Assembly: GCF_003184185.1 (NCBI RefSeq)
Contig: NZ_QHJG01000002.1
Span: 136,900 to 200,899 of the forward strand
DNA: 64,000 bases
Source: Legionella qingyii
GTDB lineage: Bacteria; Pseudomonadota; Gammaproteobacteria; Legionellales; Legionellaceae
Direction: 5' to 3'
The position numbers and the translations under genes are program-made. The stretch's first letter is position 1. The number at the start of each line of letters is the position of its first letter. The notes beneath the pieces are model-generated. The model had not been told where the DNA came from. It did not search any database and saw nothing but the letters and a program-made list of their open reading frames with translations. Shown one piece after another: positions 43,707 through 52,875 of the stretch.

Positions 43707-45157
43707 TAACTAATCCATTGATTCTGTCTAAATAGTTCTTTAGCGCTTTCAACTCCAGGTTGATCAAATGAATTGATATTCCAAATAACACCCTGGACAA
43801 AAATTTTATGTTCATATAAGGCAATTAATGAGCCAAGAGTTCGTGGAGAGCAATCGTTCATGCTGAGAAGATTTACAGGAATTTCCCCTGGAATGTAACT
43901 GTGAGGATTCTCACTATGATTTCCACCTTTTATTAAGACTTCCTTGTGAGCATGACATATTTTATTAATTACACTATCATCGAAACTACGAAGATAAATT
44001 AAATCAGCCGCTATTTTATTAGTTCCTTGACACAATAGCTGGTAGTAACTGTGTTGTGCATGATTACCCAAGCCTCCCCAGATAATGGGGCCAGTTGCAT
44101 ATTCTACTCTACGACCCTGCTTGTTTATTGATTTTCCATTACTTTCCATATCAAGTTGTTGAAGATAAGGAACAAAATATTGTAAGTCTTGGGAGTAAGT
44201 CATAACTAACAAGTTATGAATGTTTAAAAAATTAATGTCCCATATTCCTAATAAAGCCAAAAGAACCGGTAAATTTTTATTAAAATGCTCGGTGCAGAAA
44301 TGCATATCCATATGGTATGCCCCATCAAGGATTTCTGAAAAATGTTCAAAACCGATGGCAATACAGGAAATTAAATTAATTGCCGAGCAGAAGGAATAGC
44401 GTCCTCCAACCCAATCCCATATAGGAAGAATAGTTTCAAACCCCATTTCTTCTGCTTTCTTAACATTTGCAGTGATTGCGATAAAATGTTGATTAAAATG
44501 TTGTTTCTGATTGATCCACGATAAGGCATTTTGGAAATGAGATAAGGTTTCCGGTGTAGTAAATGACTTCGAGGAAATAATAAATAGCGTGGTTTCGGGA
44601 TTTAGTTTTTTAGTCACGCGTGGAAATGCGTTTGGATCTAAATCGGAAATAAAATGAAAGTCTAATTTGTCCGTTACTATATCACTTAATGCATTGATAC
44701 AAAATAAGGGGCCAAGCATAGAGCCGCCTATTCCTATATTAATTACATCAGTAATAGGCTTACCAGAATAACCAAGCCACTCCCCATTTCGAATTTTTGT
44801 GGAAATAAGCTTCATCGAGTTACGAACATTGACTATATCAGTAATAATATTCTTCTCATTTACTAATAAGACTTTATTGTCAGGGGCACGAAGAGCTGTA
44901 TGTAAGGCTGGCCTATTTTCGGTATTATTAATAGGCTTTCCACTCATCATGGCATTAATGTTCTCATGCAGATTACATTCATTAGCAAGTTCAATAAGTG
45001 AATCCATGATCTGGGCATTAACGTGTTGTCCACTGTAGTCCAGAGTAATGTTGTCACTAGATATAGAGAAAATTTTTGCTTCTGGATTTTGACTATTGTA
45101 TGTTTTGGCCAATTTTTCGAGTTTTTTCCAGGAGTTCATTTTCGTAAGTTGTTCCAT
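43706..45157 (-). CDS. pgi: Glucose-6-phosphate isomerase
   Basis: 483 aa from ATG 45157 (MEQLTKMNSWKKLEKL), preferred for its GAGA spacing and family-like N-terminus; in-frame ATG 45163 and TTG 45169 are alternatives. INIGIGGSMLGP, SSKSFTTPET, WDWVGGRYSFCSAI, catalytic Glu in QLDMESNGK, His in GGLGNHAQHSYYQLL, and signature INSFDQPGVESAKEL. It interconverts glucose-6-P and fructose-6-P. Lying between galU and bcsC, it can draw carbon toward UDP-glucose for cellulose. Confidence 0.93.
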   Translation of the reverse strand: MEQLTKMNSWKKLEKLAKTYNSQNPEAKIFSISSDNITLDYSGQHVNAQIMDSLIELANECNLHENINAMMSGKPINNTENRPALHTALRAPDNKVLLVNEKNIITDIVNVRNSMKLISTKIRNGEWLGYSGKPITDVINIGIGGSMLGPLFCINALSDIVTDKLDFHFISDLDPNAFPRVTKKLNPETTLFIISSKSFTTPETLSHFQNALSWINQKQHFNQHFIAITANVKKAEEMGFETILPIWDWVGGRYSFCSAINLISCIAIGFEHFSEILDGAYHMDMHFCTEHFNKNLPVLLALLGIWDINFLNIHNLLVMTYSQDLQYFVPYLQQLDMESNGKSINKQGRRVEYATGPIIWGGLGNHAQHSYYQLLCQGTNKIAADLIYLRSFDDSVINKICHAHKEVLIKGGNHSENPHSYIPGEIPVNLLSMNDCSPRTLGSLIALYEHKIFVQGVIWNINSFDQPGVESAKELFRQNQWIS

Positions 45158-45179
45158 ATACATTCTCAATCTAAATTAT

Positions 45180-46067
45180 TTAAGTTAAAAGCCACTCGGA
45201 AAAATTTTTTCCCTCAGTAGGGTGCTCTTTTCCTAAGTCTACATTCGCTTTAAGAAAACCGAGGACATTTCCACAATCATATCGTTTTCCTTCATAAGGT
45301 AATGCTAAAACAGTTTCCTTCTTTACTAACCCATTAATTGCATCAGTTAATTGAATTTCTTTATGGTCCATACGTGGCAACATTCTAATTTGCTCGAAAA
45401 TACCCGGAGTTAGAACATAACGGCCAACGATTGCAATATTTGATGCAGCAAGGTGGGGTTTAGGTTTTTCCTCCAGATGGTGTATGCTCAAAAGGCCTTG
45501 TTCCCAAGGCGCGCCTTGAATAATACCATAGCACTCTGTTAATTCTTGAGGAACATTTTCTACCGCGATAATACTATGCCCATACCGCTCATGCATTTGG
45601 GTTAATTGTTGGATAACAGGTGGTGTATTTGTCATTAAGTCATCAGCAAGAATTACAGCAAATGCTTCATTGCAAACGATTTGTTCAACACATAAAACGG
45701 CATGTCCCAGACCAAGGGGCCTTGCCTGTCGTACATAAAAACATTCCATGTCATCAGGTGTTACTGATTTAACTATAGATAAAAGTTCATTTTTATGATG
45801 AAGTTCTAATTCATTTTCAAGCTGATAGGCAAGATCAAAATGATCTTCAATGGCACGTTTATTATGACATGTGACAAAAATCATTTGGCGTATGCCGGCA
45901 GCATAAGCTTCTTCAACCGCATATTGAATCAAAGGTTTGTTGACTACAGTTAACATTTCTTTGGGGGCTGCTTTCGTTGCGGGTAAAAATCGAGTCCCTA
46001 AACCAGCTACTGGAAATACCGCTTTACGTATTCGTGGAAATGTTGCATTCATTGCTAATCTATCCAT
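45180..46067 (-). CDS. galU: UTP-glucose-1-phosphate uridylyltransferase
   Basis: 295 aa. KAVFPVAGLGTRFLPATKA, PKEMLTVVNKPLIQYAVEEA, RQARPLGLGHAVLCVE, FAVILADDLM, IVGRYVLTPGIFE and YEGKRYDCGNVLGFL are all GalU blocks. It makes UDP-glucose, the direct substrate of BcsA. First gene of the minus-strand galU-pgi-bcsC set. No clear ribosome site precedes ATG 46067; ATG 46052 is also possible. Confidence 0.93.
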   Translation of the reverse strand: MDRLAMNATFPRIRKAVFPVAGLGTRFLPATKAAPKEMLTVVNKPLIQYAVEEAYAAGIRQMIFVTCHNKRAIEDHFDLAYQLENELELHHKNELLSIVKSVTPDDMECFYVRQARPLGLGHAVLCVEQIVCNEAFAVILADDLMTNTPPVIQQLTQMHERYGHSIIAVENVPQELTECYGIIQGAPWEQGLLSIHHLEEKPKPHLAASNIAIVGRYVLTPGIFEQIRMLPRMDHKEIQLTDAINGLVKKETVLALPYEGKRYDCGNVLGFLKANVDLGKEHPTEGKNFSEWLLT

Positions 46068-46193
46068 TTAGTAACAATTAATATAAATTGTGCAGCAAAT
46101 ATTTGAGTATGCACTTAAAATTTTTTGATTTATATAGTTTTTTATCAAATTTTTGGTAAAAGGTAGAGTAAATTTCAGCAAGGGTTGTTGTCA

Positions 46194-47216
46194 ATGTATT
46201 CTTTAGATTGGTCCTATGTTAATGGACTACCAAAGTCCACTTCGTATTTTAAATGTACCCCAGAAGATTTTCAGGTGAATGAATTTTTTGATAGTCCATT
46301 TTCTGGAGAAGGCGAACATATTGTCCTGAAAATAGAAAAAACAGGCTTAACCACTATGGAGGTGGTTAAGTCATTGGCAAAATTAGTACATAAGCCAGAA
46401 AAATCTATTGGCTATGCGGGGTTAAAAGACAGACAAGCACTGACTACCCAATGGTTGAGTATTCATGCTCCGGGGGAGCAGATTCCAGAAATTGCACAGC
46501 TTGCGGCACCTGGCTGGCGCATTTTAGAATGCACGCGCCATTATAAAAAACTGAAACCGGGTTTTTTGACTGGAAATCAGTTTATTGTACGTTTGCGCGA
46601 AATCTCTAATCAAGAAGATTTACTCGAACGCATCGAGCGGATAAAAAAGCATGGCGTTCCAAACTATTTTGGAGAACAGCGATTTGGTCGCAATGCAGGC
46701 AATATGTTAAAAGCAGAAGAGATGCTTGTCCGTGGTCGTAAAGTGAAAGACCGTTTTTTACGGGGCATGTATTGTTCTGCCGCACGCTCATGGATTTACA
46801 ATTTGATTTTATCGCATCGTGTTAGAGAACAATGCTGGAATAAACCCCTGCCTGGTGATGTGATGCAACTTCAAGGATCAAACAGTATTTTTGTTATCGA
46901 TCACGTTGATAATGAATTACTTCAAAGGATTCAAGACAAAGATATCTCTCCCGCGAGTCCTTTACCTGGAAAAAGTAAATACAAAGTCAAAGATGAAGCA
47001 TTGCAATTGATTAATAAAATTTATCTTGATTGGCAACCCTGGTTAGCAGCTTTGGAGCATTATGGCTTGGATGAGGATTGGCGGGCTAATATTCTGCATG
47101 TAAAGCAATTCACCTGCATAATTAAGGATAATTTAGCTGAGTTATCTTTTAGTTTGCCTGCTGGAGCATATGCCACAGCAATATTACGTGAGTTAACTCT
47201 TTATCAGAATGGATAA
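46194..47216 (+). CDS. truD: tRNA pseudouridine(13) synthase
   Basis: 340 aa from ATG 46194, which has AAGGG at about 9 bases; the frame opens at TTG 46185. Motif [19 protein letters not shown] with the catalytic Asp, [31 protein letters not shown] and [18 protein letters not shown] are TruD signatures. It makes pseudouridine 13 in tRNA-Glu. Divergent from galU. Unrelated to the cellulose genes around it and likely part of the older backbone. Confidence 0.95.
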   Translation: MYSLDWSYVNGLPKSTSYFKCTPEDFQVNEFFDSPFSGEGEHIVLKIEKTGLTTMEVVKSLAKLVHKPEKSIGYAGLKDRQALTTQWLSIHAPGEQIPEIAQLAAPGWRILECTRHYKKLKPGFLTGNQFIVRLREISNQEDLLERIERIKKHGVPNYFGEQRFGRNAGNMLKAEEMLVRGRKVKDRFLRGMYCSAARSWIYNLILSHRVREQCWNKPLPGDVMQLQGSNSIFVIDHVDNELLQRIQDKDISPASPLPGKSKYKVKDEALQLINKIYLDWQPWLAALEHYGLDEDWRANILHVKQFTCIIKDNLAELSFSLPAGAYATAILRELTLYQNG

Positions 47217-47352
47217 TCCATCTGATGTATGATGTTGAGATTTTTCTTTGATTTGGCTCTTACAGCAGGATTTGCTTATTTACTTTCTCATAGTATTTCA
47301 TTCAATCGAACTATACTTTGATTAATAGAGTGATAGATAGGATGAATATTTA

Positions 47353-49986
47353 ATGGGAAAAGAGGAATTACTCAAAGCTGCAATTAGACAGGGAAATTTG
47401 GTTCAATTCGCAAAGCTCATGTCCAGCGTATATGAAGAAAATTTTCTAATGACAGATGAAAACGGTAATACACTTGCGCATCTGGCTGCAATATATGATC
47501 AACCTGAAATTCTGAAAGTGCTTCTGAGTAAAGCAGAAGAATTTAATAGTTCAATACTTGAAATTACCAATGACAATGGATTTACCCCTTTAGAGTGCTG
47601 TTACTTGTATTCATCATTAAAGACGCTGTCATTATTAGAATCTAATCCTCAATTAAGTGCCTCTACGAAGCTGGTTATCTCAAAACAGTATGATAGATTG
47701 AAGGGCTTGCCCCCAAATGGTTTGCGTAGAGAAGGACTCGAAAAAATTGCCCTGGTTGCGAGTGCCTTAGGTGACGTTACGGCATTGCAGATTATTTTAA
47801 ATATTACAAGAAATAAAGAAAATTTACTTCATTATCAAACCAAAGATGGCTGGTCTGGAGTTCATTTCGCCGCATTGAATGATCGATTGGATGCAATTAA
47901 ATTATTTCCAGAAGAATTTGCCGCAAAAGTTAGAGATAATTATGGCAATACTCCCTTAATGGTTGCTGCTGGAAGGGGAAATTTAAAAATTATTGAGTAC
48001 CTACTTGAAAATGGGGTGGACCTGCATCTAAAAAATAATCAAGGGGAAGCGGCGATTATTTTTGCTGCTGAAAATGGACATTTAAATGCACTTAAGTTTT
48101 TAGAAGAAAAAGGTGCAGACCTGACAATAGTGAATGATAATGGTGAAAACGCTTTGCTCGTGGCTGCACGCCAGGGACATGTAGCGTGTGTTTCATATCT
48201 GTTGGAGCGTGGTCTATCTGTAGATTTGCAAAACAATCAAGGAAAATCAGCTTTTCAACTTGCTTTAGAGGCGTCTCAACTTGAGATCGCTGATTTATTA
48301 GTGGCCCGTAGTACTTCAAATGAAAAAGACTATGCTTTGATTGATGCCGTAAATAGAGGAGATTTAGTAGCGGTACAATGGTTGATGGAACATGGCGCTT
48401 CTTTAGCAGCGATGGATAAATTTCAAATGACTCCTCTGCTATTAGCGGCACAATTGGGTAATATAAAATTATTTGATTATTTTCTTAGTTTAGATCCTTC
48501 ACTTATTCATGATAAGGATGGCGAGGGTGATAACGTATTGTTTGTGGCAATAAAAAACCGACAGGTTTTTGTTGTGGAGCATTTAATTGCTAAAGATCTT
48601 TTTCCGCTGGAAGATAGAAATTCACAAGGAAAAACTCCGTTATTAGTAGCCGCAGAAATTAACTCCGAAATACTTGTTGAACTCTTGCATCGAAATGGGG
48701 GTTCATTAGAGGTACAAGATCGAGAAGGAAATACCGCGCTTCATTTGTTGTTCGCCAAGGGGTATTGGGGAAATGCTACGGGGTACCTTTATACTCATAG
48801 CCCTAATTTGATCTTGAAAAAAAATAATAAAGGAGAACCACCCTTACATACAGCGATTTTAAATAAGCACAATGAAGAAATAGAGCACATCATGGGTTTG
48901 GTTCGTGAGGAACCTGAAAAAAAAGCTCAGTTGGTTGAGCTAAGAGACGCTAAGGGCAATACTGCCTTATTGTCGGCTGTCGAATCTCATAATCTGGAGG
49001 CTATACCAATATTGAGGAAAGCGGGAGCTAATTTCTTAGCCAAAAACGATAAAGATCAATCGGTTATTACCATAACTGCCTTGAATACCTTTCCCCAGGA
49101 AATACTTAAACTTTTGTTTGATGCTCATCAACTTGATTATAGAGAATATTATGCCAGGCGAAGACTTTACTTTATATTCGGTGGAGAAAAGTTGAATGAG
49201 GTTCTTAAATTTCCTAACGCGGATGTCAAGTTTGGTTCCGGTTTATTCGATGAAGGGGTTCAGGTACTTGATGAGTATTTAAATGACTTTATTCGGGAAA
49301 AACATCCAGAATATGCTTCACAATTCGAACCTTTATTGGCTGCGTTAAATCAACTTCAATCTGATACCACAGTTGAGGATATATTAAGTCGTTTAGATAG
49401 AGAAGGTATGGCTTTTCAGGCAACGGGTTTTACTGGTCATGGTGTTCTTGCCACATTGAAAAATATGTCAGATGAACATATGAAACTCTCGCTTGCTGAG
49501 CGAGGTGCTCGGGTAGGTGGCGCTCCTTTTTTAAATGATGAAAACAAAAAATTTGCAGCGGTTCGCTCCGTTATTGTTCCTAAAGAAAAACGTCAGCAAG
49601 TGATAGAGCTTTTATATCAAGCAAAAAATTCATCTCAGGCAATAGGCGTGGATATCCTGTTTAACCAAATACCAGAATTTGTCGGTGAACCCTATCAGTT
49701 CTCATCTATTTATCAAAAAAAATTTATGGATATATGTTTTTATAGTAATCCCAAAACAGGTTTATATGAACAATTCATTGATATTCTAGGCGATGAGAAG
49801 GGAAAGGCCTTTTACAAGGAATTTGAACTCTATATGCGAGAACAAGAGTTAGAGCAATATAAAAAACTCCACAAACAAACTCATCCAGGGGAAAGCGTAC
49901 AAGAAAATCTAATCATTGTTAAAGCAGAGGAGCTCATTGAAAAAAGGAGGGAGTCAATTCATGCTTCATTAACTCACTTAAAGTGA
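47353..49986 (+). CDS. Large ankyrin-repeat protein with unknown C-terminal domain, candidate effector
   Basis: 877 aa, no signal peptide or TM. About 15 ankyrin repeats fill residues 30-610 (DNYGNTPLMVAAGRGNLKI; NDNGENALLVAARQGHVACV; DREGNTALHLLFAKGYWGNA). The last 260 residues are a separate domain with no family I know. It includes QATGFTGHGVLATLKNMSDE and DICFYSNPKTGLYEQFID, whose His and Cys are worth testing as catalytic, and a highly charged C-terminus (YMREQELEQYKKLHKQ). Ank proteins are a main class of Dot/Icm effectors, so host-directed action is likely but inferred. It lies between truD and bcsA and shares their direction. Confidence 0.75.
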   Translation: MGKEELLKAAIRQGNLVQFAKLMSSVYEENFLMTDENGNTLAHLAAIYDQPEILKVLLSKAEEFNSSILEITNDNGFTPLECCYLYSSLKTLSLLESNPQLSASTKLVISKQYDRLKGLPPNGLRREGLEKIALVASALGDVTALQIILNITRNKENLLHYQTKDGWSGVHFAALNDRLDAIKLFPEEFAAKVRDNYGNTPLMVAAGRGNLKIIEYLLENGVDLHLKNNQGEAAIIFAAENGHLNALKFLEEKGADLTIVNDNGENALLVAARQGHVACVSYLLERGLSVDLQNNQGKSAFQLALEASQLEIADLLVARSTSNEKDYALIDAVNRGDLVAVQWLMEHGASLAAMDKFQMTPLLLAAQLGNIKLFDYFLSLDPSLIHDKDGEGDNVLFVAIKNRQVFVVEHLIAKDLFPLEDRNSQGKTPLLVAAEINSEILVELLHRNGGSLEVQDREGNTALHLLFAKGYWGNATGYLYTHSPNLILKKNNKGEPPLHTAILNKHNEEIEHIMGLVREEPEKKAQLVELRDAKGNTALLSAVESHNLEAIPILRKAGANFLAKNDKDQSVITITALNTFPQEILKLLFDAHQLDYREYYARRRLYFIFGGEKLNEVLKFPNADVKFGSGLFDEGVQVLDEYLNDFIREKHPEYASQFEPLLAALNQLQSDTTVEDILSRLDREGMAFQATGFTGHGVLATLKNMSDEHMKLSLAERGARVGGAPFLNDENKKFAAVRSVIVPKEKRQQVIELLYQAKNSSQAIGVDILFNQIPEFVGEPYQFSSIYQKKFMDICFYSNPKTGLYEQFIDILGDEKGKAFYKEFELYMREQELEQYKKLHKQTHPGESVQENLIIVKAEELIEKRRESIHASLTHLK

Positions 49987-49998
49987 TGCCAGTGGGTT

Positions 49999-50030
49999 GT
50001 AGCTTGAGTAAAAATGCATATCGTAACTCG
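49999..50030. repeat. Decayed GCCTGGGT-type repeat, copy K
   Basis: GTAGCTTGAGTAAAAATGC and CGTAACTCGAG, the most worn copy seen, 13 bases past the ankyrin gene stop and upstream of bcsA. Confidence 0.5.
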
Positions 50031-50251
50031 AGAAATCGAACGGTAAATTACTGTTTCGCTTTGCAGAACACAGACTGCAATGAATTGAAATGTAACATCA
50101 TAGATAAAATTGCTTTTTTTCTCAAAGAGGGCTATGTTTGAGGAGGGATCGGTGTTACCTCGATTGCTGTGGGCCTGACTTGGGTGCACTCTTATTTGGA
50201 TAGCAAAGCATTAGCCAATTGGTGCATGAGCTATGATTTTGGAAATACAAA

Positions 50252-52837
50252 ATGAGTAATGTCCTGTATTTACTTTTGTCTCATAATACATATAAAAAAG
50301 TTGAAAAAACTTACCATCATTTTCGGCGACATCAAACTTCATTTTTTACTACAACATTCATTATTTTATCCCAATTAATAGGCTGGACTTTTTTAAGACT
50401 GGAATCACGCAGTTGGCAAATGGTACTTAAGAATCATCACTATTTTTTTCCACATATCTCAAGGAAATATCCTCGTCCCGGAGACATGTTTCGTTATTTA
50501 ATTCAAAGCCTATGGTTTATTTTGTTCTTTCCTGAATCAAGTAGAAGAACGTTTTATGGTACAAATACTTTTTTGAAAAGAATCCTTGCTTATTACTATT
50601 CCTGGATAGAACAATTACCTTCAAAGATTATAGCCAGTAAAGTAGCGAAGCAAACTATAAAACATTTTGGACAAGTAAATAATGTTGTACGCCGTGCAGT
50701 GTTTATTATATTAAGTATTTTTTCAGCCATATTGTTATTAATTTGTATTACTCAACCATTTGCGCCGGTAGCACAATTTATTTTCGTAGTGCTCCTCTGG
50801 GTAATGGCTATGAGCATTCGTAAAATTCCTGGTCGTGTCAGTACTGTTATGCTAGTGGTTCTTTCTGTGATTGTTTCATGTCGTTATTTGTGGTGGAGAT
50901 ACGCATATACGTTGGTCTGGGATGATACCGCAAGTGTTGTATTTGGGAGCTTACTTATCTTTGCTGAAACATATATTTGGCTAGTGATGGTATTGGGATA
51001 TTTTCAAAGTCTTTGGCCATTACAGCGTCAGCCTGTACCATTGCCCGTTGATCCTTCTACATGGCCCACGGTAGATATTTTGTTCGCAACTTATAATGAA
51101 GATTTAAGTATCCTTAAACCTGGGATATATTCTGCTTTGGGTGTGGATTGGCCAAAAGAAAAACTTAATATATATATTCTGGATGATGGTAATCGTCCCG
51201 AATTTAAAGCATTTGCTGAGGAGGTCGGTGTACATTATATAGCGCGTCCTAACCATGAGCATGCAAAAGCTGGAAATATCAACTATGCTCTGAAGCAGAC
51301 AAATGGTGAGTTAGTGGCAATTTTTGATTGCGACTATGTGATTTCCAATCCTTTTTTGCTATTGACTGTAGGTTGGTTTTTAAAAGACCCTAATCTTGCT
51401 ATCTTACAAACTCCACATCACTTTTTCTCACCAGATCCTTTTGAGCGCAATTTGAAATCTTTTCGGAAAACACCCAATGAAAGTGCCTTATTCTATGGTG
51501 TAGTTCAAGATGGAAATGATACCTGGAATGCAACTTACTTTTGTGGTTCGAGCGGTATTTTGCGCCGTTCTGCATTGGAAAAAATTGGTGGTCTGGCGGT
51601 AGAAAGCGTTACCGAAGATGCTCATACCTCATTACGACTGCAACGTCTCGGTTATAATTCTGCTTACATTCGAATTCCATTAGCAGCAGGCCTGGCAACT
51701 GAGAGCCTTGCGAGCCATGTGGGTCAACGTATTCGATGGGCCCGTGGTATGATACAGATTTTGCGTATGGATAATCCCTTGTTGGGTAAAGGCTTAACCT
51801 TTGGCCAACGACTTTGCTATTTTAATTCAATGTTGCATTTTCTTTCTGGGCTACCTCGCTTAATCTTTTTCATCACCCCTGCGGCATTTTTAATTTTGAA
51901 TGCTTATGTAGTTTATGCATCTGGAGTGATGATATTACTTTATGCCATACCTCATATTGTTCATGCAGTAGTGACGAATAACCAAATTCAAGGACGGTTC
52001 CGTCATTTCCTATGGAATGAAATCTATGAAACAGTGATGGCCTGGTATATTGCGGTCCCTACGACTATGGCTTTAATCAATCCACATAAGGGTCGATTTA
52101 ACGTCACACCTAAAGGAGATGTTACTCCAGAAACACATGTAGATTGGATGACCGCACGACCTTATATCATATTATTATGCATTAATATTGCTGGCTTAAT
52201 CGCAGTAGGCTTTCGTTTGACATTTGATCCAGCGGCAACAATTTTAGCTGTTCTTATAACTGCAACCTGGTCTTTATATAATATAGCTATTCTTGGAGGG
52301 GCTCTTGGAGTAAGCATTGAAGCAAGGCAAAGACGTAAAGCACCTCGTGTAACTTTTGTTATGCCTGCAGCGATCAGGCGATCGGATGGTCAAGTATTTC
52401 AATGCACTTTGAGGGATTATTCTGATAAAGGGGTGGGGATACAAATGGAGCATGAGGATTTGCTGGGTGCAGGAGAGGGGGTAAGCCTTCTACTTAAACA
52501 CAAAGACGATGAATTTGCTTTCCCTGGAACCATTGCCTACACATTTCATCGCAAGGCAGGCATTCGATTGTATGAGTTATCTCTGAGGCAAAATATTGAC
52601 TTTATCCAATGTACTTTCGCGCGAGCGGATATTTGGTTATTGTGGCACGAAGGGTTTAGCCAGGATAATCCTCTTAAAAGCATGCAAGATGTAGTTACTC
52701 TGGACTTGCGTGGTTATTACGATATCATAGAATATACACCACAAAGAATTCGAAAAATACTCTTATGGTTTACCAATGCTATTATTTGGATGGGGACATT
52801 TCTTCCACATAAGCCTCAATTAAAGAGTAATCTGTAA
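50252..52837 (+). CDS. bcsA: Cellulose synthase catalytic subunit with PilZ domain
   Basis: 861 aa, close in length and sequence to E. coli BcsA. N-terminal region and TM segments. GT2 domain: FATYNEDLSILKPGIYSAL, ILDDGNRPEF, IFDCDYVIS (DxD), TYFCGSSGILRRSAL, VTEDAHTSLR (TED) and GQRIRWARGM (QxxRW). More TM, then PilZ with RRKAPR (RxxxR) and DYSDKGVG (DxSxxG), the c-di-GMP-binding pairs, both intact. It polymerises UDP-glucose into beta-1,4-glucan and pushes it across the inner membrane when c-di-GMP is bound. GGAAAT precedes the ATG. First gene of bcsABZ. No diguanylate cyclase is in the window. Confidence 0.96.
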   Translation: MSNVLYLLLSHNTYKKVEKTYHHFRRHQTSFFTTTFIILSQLIGWTFLRLESRSWQMVLKNHHYFFPHISRKYPRPGDMFRYLIQSLWFILFFPESSRRTFYGTNTFLKRILAYYYSWIEQLPSKIIASKVAKQTIKHFGQVNNVVRRAVFIILSIFSAILLLICITQPFAPVAQFIFVVLLWVMAMSIRKIPGRVSTVMLVVLSVIVSCRYLWWRYAYTLVWDDTASVVFGSLLIFAETYIWLVMVLGYFQSLWPLQRQPVPLPVDPSTWPTVDILFATYNEDLSILKPGIYSALGVDWPKEKLNIYILDDGNRPEFKAFAEEVGVHYIARPNHEHAKAGNINYALKQTNGELVAIFDCDYVISNPFLLLTVGWFLKDPNLAILQTPHHFFSPDPFERNLKSFRKTPNESALFYGVVQDGNDTWNATYFCGSSGILRRSALEKIGGLAVESVTEDAHTSLRLQRLGYNSAYIRIPLAAGLATESLASHVGQRIRWARGMIQILRMDNPLLGKGLTFGQRLCYFNSMLHFLSGLPRLIFFITPAAFLILNAYVVYASGVMILLYAIPHIVHAVVTNNQIQGRFRHFLWNEIYETVMAWYIAVPTTMALINPHKGRFNVTPKGDVTPETHVDWMTARPYIILLCINIAGLIAVGFRLTFDPAATILAVLITATWSLYNIAILGGALGVSIEARQRRKAPRVTFVMPAAIRRSDGQVFQCTLRDYSDKGVGIQMEHEDLLGAGEGVSLLLKHKDDEFAFPGTIAYTFHRKAGIRLYELSLRQNIDFIQCTFARADIWLLWHEGFSQDNPLKSMQDVVTLDLRGYYDIIEYTPQRIRKILLWFTNAIIWMGTFLPHKPQLKSNL

Positions 52838-52875
52838 TCATGGATTATCTGAATTGAAATAAAATTTAAAAACTA

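Noticed and set aside
46155..46171. Two GTAAA words upstream of truD, like a CpxR site
   Set aside because: The spacer is 7 bases and truD is a housekeeping gene; likely chance in A+T-rich DNA.
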